DNA of 64,000 nt from positions 19,040-83,039 of the forward strand of contig JAJYUP010000002.1 of the NCBI GenBank assembly GCA_021792455.1. The letters are read 5' to 3'. Positions 58,408-64,000 of this stretch are shown here, piece by piece (the stretch's first letter is position 1; each line of letters opens with the position of its first letter). This DNA is from Actinomycetes bacterium. GTDB taxonomy: Bacteria > Actinomycetota > Thermoleophilia > Solirubrobacterales > Solirubrobacteraceae. A program made the position numbers and the translations under genes. The notes under the pieces are model-generated. The model saw only the letters and a list, made by a program, of their open reading frames with translations, searched no databases and was not told the origin of the DNA.

Positions 58408-59311
58408 ATGCTGCTGCTCGCAGGGGCAACGGGTGAGGTCGGCAGCGCACTGCTGCGGAGGCTCACAGCCGATCGGGTTGCTGTGCGCTGCCTCGCGCAC
58501 CCCCCACGCCGCCTCCGTGACCTCCGGGTTCGTGTCCAAATCGCGATCGGCGACCTCGCGGAGCAGGCGGTACAGCAGTCTGCCATCAGCTCCGTGATCT
58601 TCGCGCCGTCCCTCGTCTATGCGCTGAAAGACAGGTGGCTGACCCTGCTGGAGCGGCTCGCCCTGTTGCCGGCCCTACCGCTGCCTGGCGATGGCAGCTC
58701 CCTGTATCAGCCCCTGTGGGCAGAGGATGTGCTGCAGGGTGCATCGCCACAGTGCTGAGGCGCAAGGGAGAGGCAGAGACCGCCTCCACCCACCGGTCGG
58801 CAAGCAGGCAACCCACCCTCAGTGGTCAGACGGTCGCTGAACGCCGTCGCGCTCAACAGAGCTGCGAGCGCGACGACAGGCCCCTGATCGCGCACAGCGG
58901 TCAAGCGCACGCTCAGCACAGCGGTGAGCAGCGCGATACGCGCAGCTGCGAGCAGCTGTTGGAGCGAGATGAGCATGAGCCCGCAGAGTGCGAGAGCAAG
59001 TGGTCCTCAGCGCGCTGCGAGCTTGCAGGTCCTGAGACTCTCAGCCATGAGCAGATCGTCGCGAAACTGCTGAGGCTGGCAGGCAGAAGCCGCTTGTGCA
59101 CGTCCCTTCGCCGATCGCATCGGCGGCGCTTGCGCTGCTTCAGCGGCTGGCAGGCGATCGTTCGCCCGCGACCTGGGACGAAGCGCAGCTGATGCTCTCC
59201 TCGATGATCTCAGAGCGCGGATCCGCAGACCTCGAAGCGCTCGGTGTGCGCCCTGCGCCTCTGAAGCCCGTGCTGAGCCGCGCGCGCTCCGGGGAGGCAC
59301 AGCTCAACTGA
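58408..59311 (+). pseudogene. Decayed NAD(P)-binding / NDUFA9-like atypical SDR gene (frameshifts, internal loss)
   Basis: Frame 1: MLLLAGATGEVGSALLRRLTADRVAVRCLAHPP...VIFAPSLVYALKDRWLTLLERLALLPALPLPGDGSSLYQPLWAEDVLQ; then ELAGPETLSHEQIVAKLLRLAGRSR; then another frame ATWDEAQLMLSSMISERGSADLEALGVRPAPL. Confidence 0.7.
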
Positions 59312-60746
59312 GAGGTGGCCTTCGCTGCCCCCAAGGGCAGGCTTCCTCGAGCTCTGCCGCGAGCCTGAGCAGGGTCGCCTCGTCCGCTGGCCGGCCCGCG
59401 AGCTGGACAGCGAGCGGCAACCCATCCTCTCCGTCGAAGAGCGGCACCGAGATGGCTGGCTGCCCCGTCGCGTTGAAGACAGGGGTGAACGGAGTGAACA
59501 GTCCGGAGCGGCCGAACGTCTCGATTGGGTTCGGAGCCGAGGTGTCAAGCGTGCCGAGCGGGAGCGGTCGCTCCGCCAGCGCGGGCGTGAGCAATGCGTC
59601 ATATGGCTGCAGGAAAGCGACAAGCGAGCGTGCAAACGCCTGCAGCTGGGTTGTGCTCGCAAGCACCTGCACCGCGTTCATGCCCTCGACGGCTGAGTGG
59701 ATCGCCCAGCTCATCGGCTCCATGTCACTCTCGCTCGCCTGGACGCCGGCGACAAGCGCGCTGAAGGCGATCGAGAGGGCGACATGGGCGCAGAAGACAG
59801 AGCCGAAAAGCGCCGAAAGGCCCTCGATCCGCCAAGGCGGCTCCACCTCCTCCACCGAGTGCCCAAGGTCACGCAGCAGCGCTGCAGCTTCGCGCACGGC
59901 ACGTGCGGCGAGCGGATGCACCTGCGCCTCCGCGAGAGGGGAGAGCGTGCTCGCGGCGATCCTGAGCGTCCGGCTCCCATCCTCCGCACGCCCCCTCTCG
60001 CCAGCATGCGCAAACGGCTGCGCAGGAGGCGGTGCCCAGGTCGCGTCTCCAACCTCGTAACCCGCGATGACATCGAGGATCGCCGCTGTGTCCGCAACGG
60101 AGCGCGTGAGCACCCCGTCGACGACGAGCAGCGAGTCGCCAAGTTCAGGCGCACAGGAGACGCGGCCGCGTGCCGGCTTCAGACCGACGAGACCGCAACA
60201 GGCGGCGGGTATGCGGATCGAGCCGCCGCCGTCGTTGCCATGCGCGACGGGGACGAGGCCAGCGGCCACCGCCGCCGCCGCACCGCCAGAGGAGCCGCCG
60301 CAGCTGCGCTCGAGATCCCAAGGATTGCGGGTGGGACCGAACAGGCGTGCCTCTGTCGTCGGCAGGATGCCGTACTCTGGCAGAGTGGTGGTGCCGACGA
60401 TGATGAAGCCAGCACGCTTGAGGCGCGTCACGACGGAGTGATCCCATGTCGCTACGTGGTGAGCCATCAGCTGACAGCCAAGCGTCCAGCGCAGACCCTC
60501 GACTGGTCGGTTGTTCTTGATCGCGATCGGCACGCCTGCGAACGGACGCTCGTCCGCTCGTGAGACCTGTGCAGCCGCCGCGAGCGCTCGCTCGTGATCG
60601 ACTTGAACGAAAGCATTGAGGCGCGGATTGAGCTGATCGATCCTCGCAAGCGAGATCTGCACGAGCTCACTCGCCGAGATCTCACCTGAGCGGACCATAT
60701 GCGCGAGCTCGAGCGCGGACTTGAACATGAGACCAGCGTCAGACAC
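59304..60746 (-). CDS. Amidase (amidase signature family)
   Basis: [87 protein letters not shown]. Confidence 0.93.
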   Translation of the reverse strand: MSDAGLMFKSALELAHMVRSGEISASELVQISLARIDQLNPRLNAFVQVDHERALAAAAQVSRADERPFAGVPIAIKNNRPVEGLRWTLGCQLMAHHVATWDHSVVTRLKRAGFIIVGTTTLPEYGILPTTEARLFGPTRNPWDLERSCGGSSGGAAAAVAAGLVPVAHGNDGGGSIRIPAACCGLVGLKPARGRVSCAPELGDSLLVVDGVLTRSVADTAAILDVIAGYEVGDATWAPPPAQPFAHAGERGRAEDGSRTLRIAASTLSPLAEAQVHPLAARAVREAAALLRDLGHSVEEVEPPWRIEGLSALFGSVFCAHVALSIAFSALVAGVQASESDMEPMSWAIHSAVEGMNAVQVLASTTQLQAFARSLVAFLQPYDALLTPALAERPLPLGTLDTSAPNPIETFGRSGLFTPFTPVFNATGQPAISVPLFDGEDGLPLAVQLAGRPADEATLLRLAAELEEACPWGQRRPPLS

Positions 60747-60854
60747 GGCTCCTCCTCCTGCGTGATGCGATGCCAGGGCAACCGACTGCCCCTGCGCCGG
60801 CAGCTCGGCGATGGGACCAGCGCAGCCTATCGGCCGCGTTCCTGCGACGATTCA

Positions 60855-60890
60855 TGACTGCCCAGCAGTCAGCGGGGTCGGCCCCGCTGA
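60855..60890 (+). promoter_or_regulatory. Two overlapping perfect stem-loops upstream of gltA (7-bp stem, 3-nt loop; 9-bp stem, TCGG tetraloop)
   Basis: TGACTGC-CCA-GCAGTCA (60855-60871) and TCAGCGGGG-TCGG-CCCCGCTGA (60869-60890). Confidence 0.55.
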
Positions 60891-60941
60891 GACTGAGCAG
60901 CGCCGCCTCGGCGTCCCGTCGTCAGCTGGAAGGCCACTGAA

Positions 60942-62087
60942 GTGAGTGATCCTCGACCATCTCCACACATCCCTTCTGCCCCAGGCTCCCCGATGCCCAC
61001 ACGAGAGCACCCTGAGGTGCAGTCAGGCCTCGAGGGTGTCGCAGCATTTGCGACGCAGATCGCGGAGCCCGACAGGGCCGGCGGCTCGCTTCGTTACCGC
61101 GGAGTCGACATCGAGGAGCTGGTCGGCAACGTCGGATACGAGAAGGTGTGGGGCCTGCTCGTCGACGGCCACTTCGAACCAGGCCTGCCGCCCGCACAGC
61201 CACATCCGCTGACGGTTCGCTCAGGAGACCCGCGAGTGGACGTGCAGTCGGCGCTTGCGATGCTCGCCCCTGAGTGGGGCTTTGGCCAGTTGATCGACAT
61301 CAGCGACGAGCAGGCGCGGGAGGATCTCGCGAGGGCATCGGTGATGGCGCTCTCCTTCGTGGCGCAGTCCGCCCGCGGTGCCGGGCGGCCACCAGTGCCT
61401 CAGGATGAGGTCGACAAGGCGAAATCGATCCCAGAGCGCTTCCTGATCCGGTGGCGCGGCGAGGCCAACCCCGACCACGCTCGCGCGATTGACGCCTACT
61501 GGATCTCCGCCGCCGAGCACGGGATCAACGCCTCGACGTTCACCGCGAGGATCGTCGCCTCCACCGGCGCCGACTGCGCGGCCGCGCTCTCCTCCGCAGT
61601 CGGCGCACTCTCCGGCCCGCTGCACGGCGGCGCCCCCTCGCGAGTGCTGAAGATGATCGAGGAAGTGGAAGCGACGGGCGACGCGGAGGGCTGGGTGAAG
61701 AAAGCGCTCGACCGTGGCGAGCGGCTGATGGGCTTCGGCCACCGGGTCTACCGCGCAGAGGACCCCCGCGCCCGGGTGCTGAGACGCACCTGCCGCGAAC
61801 TGGGCTCGCCCCGGTTTGAGGTCGCCGAGGCCCTGGAGAGGGCGGCCCTCGCGGAGCTGCAGGCCCGGCGGCCTGAGCGCGTGCTGGCGACGAACGTCGA
61901 GTTCTGGTCTGCGGTGATTCTCGACCTCGCCGAGGTGCCCGCAGAGCTGTTCACATCGATGTTCACCTGCGCGCGGGTGGCAGGCTGGTCCGCGCACATC
62001 CTCGAGCAGAAGCGCGAGGGACGTCTCATCCGGCCGACGGCAAAGTACGTCGGCGAGCCACCGCGACCGGTGAGCGCGGTCGCCTGA
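60942..62087 (+). CDS. gltA: Citrate synthase
   Basis: GVAAFATQIAEPDRAGGSLRYRGVDIEELV; GPLHGGAPSRVLKMIEEV; MGFGHRVYRAEDPRARVLR; ARVAGWSAHILEQKREGRLIRP. Confidence 0.93.
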   Translation: MSDPRPSPHIPSAPGSPMPTREHPEVQSGLEGVAAFATQIAEPDRAGGSLRYRGVDIEELVGNVGYEKVWGLLVDGHFEPGLPPAQPHPLTVRSGDPRVDVQSALAMLAPEWGFGQLIDISDEQAREDLARASVMALSFVAQSARGAGRPPVPQDEVDKAKSIPERFLIRWRGEANPDHARAIDAYWISAAEHGINASTFTARIVASTGADCAAALSSAVGALSGPLHGGAPSRVLKMIEEVEATGDAEGWVKKALDRGERLMGFGHRVYRAEDPRARVLRRTCRELGSPRFEVAEALERAALAELQARRPERVLATNVEFWSAVILDLAEVPAELFTSMFTCARVAGWSAHILEQKREGRLIRPTAKYVGEPPRPVSAVA

Positions 62088-62130
62088 GTACGTCGGCGAG
62101 CCACCGCGACCGGTGAGCGCGGTCGCCTGA
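62045..62130 (+). repeat. Perfect 43-bp tandem duplication of the gltA 3' end including its stop codon
   Basis: gtacgtcggcgagccaccgcgaccggtgagcgcggtcgcctga at 62045-62087 and 62088-62130. Confidence 0.97.
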
Positions 62131-62327
62131 GAAGGCCGTTTCGACCGTCGGCTCGCCGGAGTGCAGCACGGCGCAGCGCCCAGCAAGTGGCAAGCGGCGC
62201 GCTCACCTGAGCGGATTGACTCGATCAGCGGCGCCTGAACGTGTGCGCTGTATGAACGCGCGAAGGCCTGGGCGTCGCACGCACGCCCAGGCCTCGCCCC
62301 ACCTCTGTCAGAGGTCTGGTCAGCTGA

Positions 62328-63953
62328 TCACATCATCCCGCTCATGTCTGGCATCCCTGCGCCCGCGCCAGCGGTCTCCTTCTCAGGCACCTCCGCGACG
62401 ATCGCCTCCGTGGTGAGGATGTTCTTCGCGATCGACGCGGCGTTCTGAAGCGCAGAGCGAGTGACCATCGCAGGGTCAATGACGCCCGCCGCAACGAGAT
62501 CAACGATCTCGTTCGTCGCGGCGTTGAGGCCATAGCCCGCCTTCGCCTTGCGCACGTCGTTGACGACGACGGAGCCCTCGAGTCCGGCGTTCTCGGCGAT
62601 CTGACGCAGCGGCTCCTCGAGAGCACGCAGCACGATCCTCGCGCCAGTCGCCTCGTCATCCTCGAGACCGTCGAGGCTGACTGCAGAGGTCGCCTCGAGG
62701 AGTGCAACACCGCCCCCAGGCACTATGCCCTCCTCGAGCGCCGCCCTCGTCGCCTGAAGGGCGTCCTCGACGCGGTGCTTCTTCTCCTTCATCTCCGTCT
62801 CAGTCGCAGCGCCGACCTTGACGACGGCGACGCCGCCGGAGAGCTTCGCGAGCCTTTCCTGCAGCTTCTCCCTGTCGAAGTCGGAGTCGGTGTTCTCGAT
62901 CTCGGTCTTGATCTGGTTGATGCGACCCTTGATCGCCTCGGCATCACCAGCACCATCGACGATCGTCGTCGTGTCCTTCGCAACGACGACCCTGCGAGCG
63001 CGGCCAAGCTGCGAGAGCTGGGTGTTTTCGAGCTTGAGGCCCATCTCCTCGGTGATCACCTCACCGTTGGTGAGGATCGCGATGTCCTCGAGCATCCGCT
63101 TGCGACGGTCGCCGAACCCAGGCGCCTTGACCGCAACGCCAGTGAACGTGCCACGCAGCTTGTTGACGACGAGCGTGGCAAGCGACTCGCCCTCGACATC
63201 CTCCGCGATGATGAGCAGCGGCTTGCCAGACTGAATGACCTGCTCGAGCACAGGCAGCACGTCGCGCACGGATCCGATCTTCTGGTTGGCGATGAGGATG
63301 TAGGGCTCCTCGAGCACAGCCTCCATCCGATCCTGGTCGGTGACCATGTACGGCGAGATGTAGCCCTTGTCGAACTGCATGCCCTCCGTGAACTCGAGGT
63401 CCATGCCGAACGTCTGACCCTCCTCGACGTTGACTACGCCATCCTTGCCGACCTTCTCGATCGCATCGGCGATGACGTCGCCGATCTCCTCATCGCCGGC
63501 GGAGATCGTCGCGACACGCGCGATCTGCTCCTTGCCGGAAACCTCCTTCGACTGCGACGCGATGTTCGCAACGACCTGGTCGACAGCCTTCTCGATCCCC
63601 CGCTTGAGGGCAAGCGGATTCGCTCCGGCCGCAACGTTCTTGAGGCCCTGCCTGACTATCGCCTGGGCGAGCACGGTGGCGGTCGTCGTGCCGTCGCCGG
63701 CGACATCGTTGGTCGCGGTCGCAACCTCGCGCACGAGCTGCGCACCCTGGTTCTGGAAGACGTCCTCGACCTCGATCTCACGGGCGATCGTGACGCCGTC
63801 GTTGGTGATCGTGGGGGCGCCGAACTTCTTGTCGAGCACGACGTAGCGGCCCTTCGGTCCAAGCGTGACCTTCACCGCATTTGCGACAGCGTCAACGCCA
63901 GCCTCGAGCGCCTTGCGCGCCTCGGCATCGTACTTGAGCTCCTTGTGTGCCAT
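62328..63953 (-). CDS. groEL: 60-kDa chaperonin GroEL
   Basis: [70 protein letters not shown]-terminus [13 protein letters not shown]. Confidence 0.98.
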   Translation of the reverse strand: MAHKELKYDAEARKALEAGVDAVANAVKVTLGPKGRYVVLDKKFGAPTITNDGVTIAREIEVEDVFQNQGAQLVREVATATNDVAGDGTTTATVLAQAIVRQGLKNVAAGANPLALKRGIEKAVDQVVANIASQSKEVSGKEQIARVATISAGDEEIGDVIADAIEKVGKDGVVNVEEGQTFGMDLEFTEGMQFDKGYISPYMVTDQDRMEAVLEEPYILIANQKIGSVRDVLPVLEQVIQSGKPLLIIAEDVEGESLATLVVNKLRGTFTGVAVKAPGFGDRRKRMLEDIAILTNGEVITEEMGLKLENTQLSQLGRARRVVVAKDTTTIVDGAGDAEAIKGRINQIKTEIENTDSDFDREKLQERLAKLSGGVAVVKVGAATETEMKEKKHRVEDALQATRAALEEGIVPGGGVALLEATSAVSLDGLEDDEATGARIVLRALEEPLRQIAENAGLEGSVVVNDVRKAKAGYGLNAATNEIVDLVAAGVIDPAMVTRSALQNAASIAKNILTTEAIVAEVPEKETAGAGAGMPDMSGMM

Positions 63954-64000
63954 TTCTCTCTCGTTCTCCTTGCAATCTCGATTTGGACGAGCAGCTGCGC

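Noticed and set aside
1-64000. tRNA, rRNA and known riboswitch candidates
   Set aside because: Scanned by eye for T-loop-like and conserved riboswitch cores; none convincing. tRNAscan-SE and Infernal/Rfam would be decisive.

Overview
High-GC chromosomal segment, actinobacterial in character and plausibly Thermoleophilia/Solirubrobacterales-like (inference from gene content only). It is densely coded, with about 50 supportable protein genes and no rRNA, tRNA or CRISPR that I could recognise. Main blocks: (i) cell-surface glycan genes (O-antigen ligase-like, methyltransferase, GT4, polyprenyl-phosphate sugar transferase, UDP-sugar epimerase/decarboxylase); (ii) propionate/methylmalonyl metabolism (acyl-CoA mutase large subunit, acyl-CoA carboxylase beta, epsilon-like and alpha) with an assimilatory sulfate cluster (sir-cysH-TauE/SafE-cysD-cysN) lying between the carboxylase subunits; (iii) housekeeping genes (asd, sucCD, gpsA, fumC, ileS, trxA, otsB, tatA, lysS, mrp, gltA, groEL); (iv) a mobile-element graveyard (IS3 and serine-recombinase remnants, about 28.87-29.52 kb) and a decayed NAD(P)-binding gene (58.4-59.3 kb). 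The most striking unexplained structure is a 148-bp array of six almost contiguous perfect palindromes (9635-9782). Each is 22-24 bp and centred on CATG, with different arm sequences, so each could form a hairpin with a CAUG tetraloop. The window also has unusually many short tandem repeats at gene boundaries. In two cases (22.57 kb, 62.05 kb) the repeat unit contains the 3' end and stop codon of the adjacent gene. All calls come from reading the sequence and the supplied ORF translations; no database searches were run.
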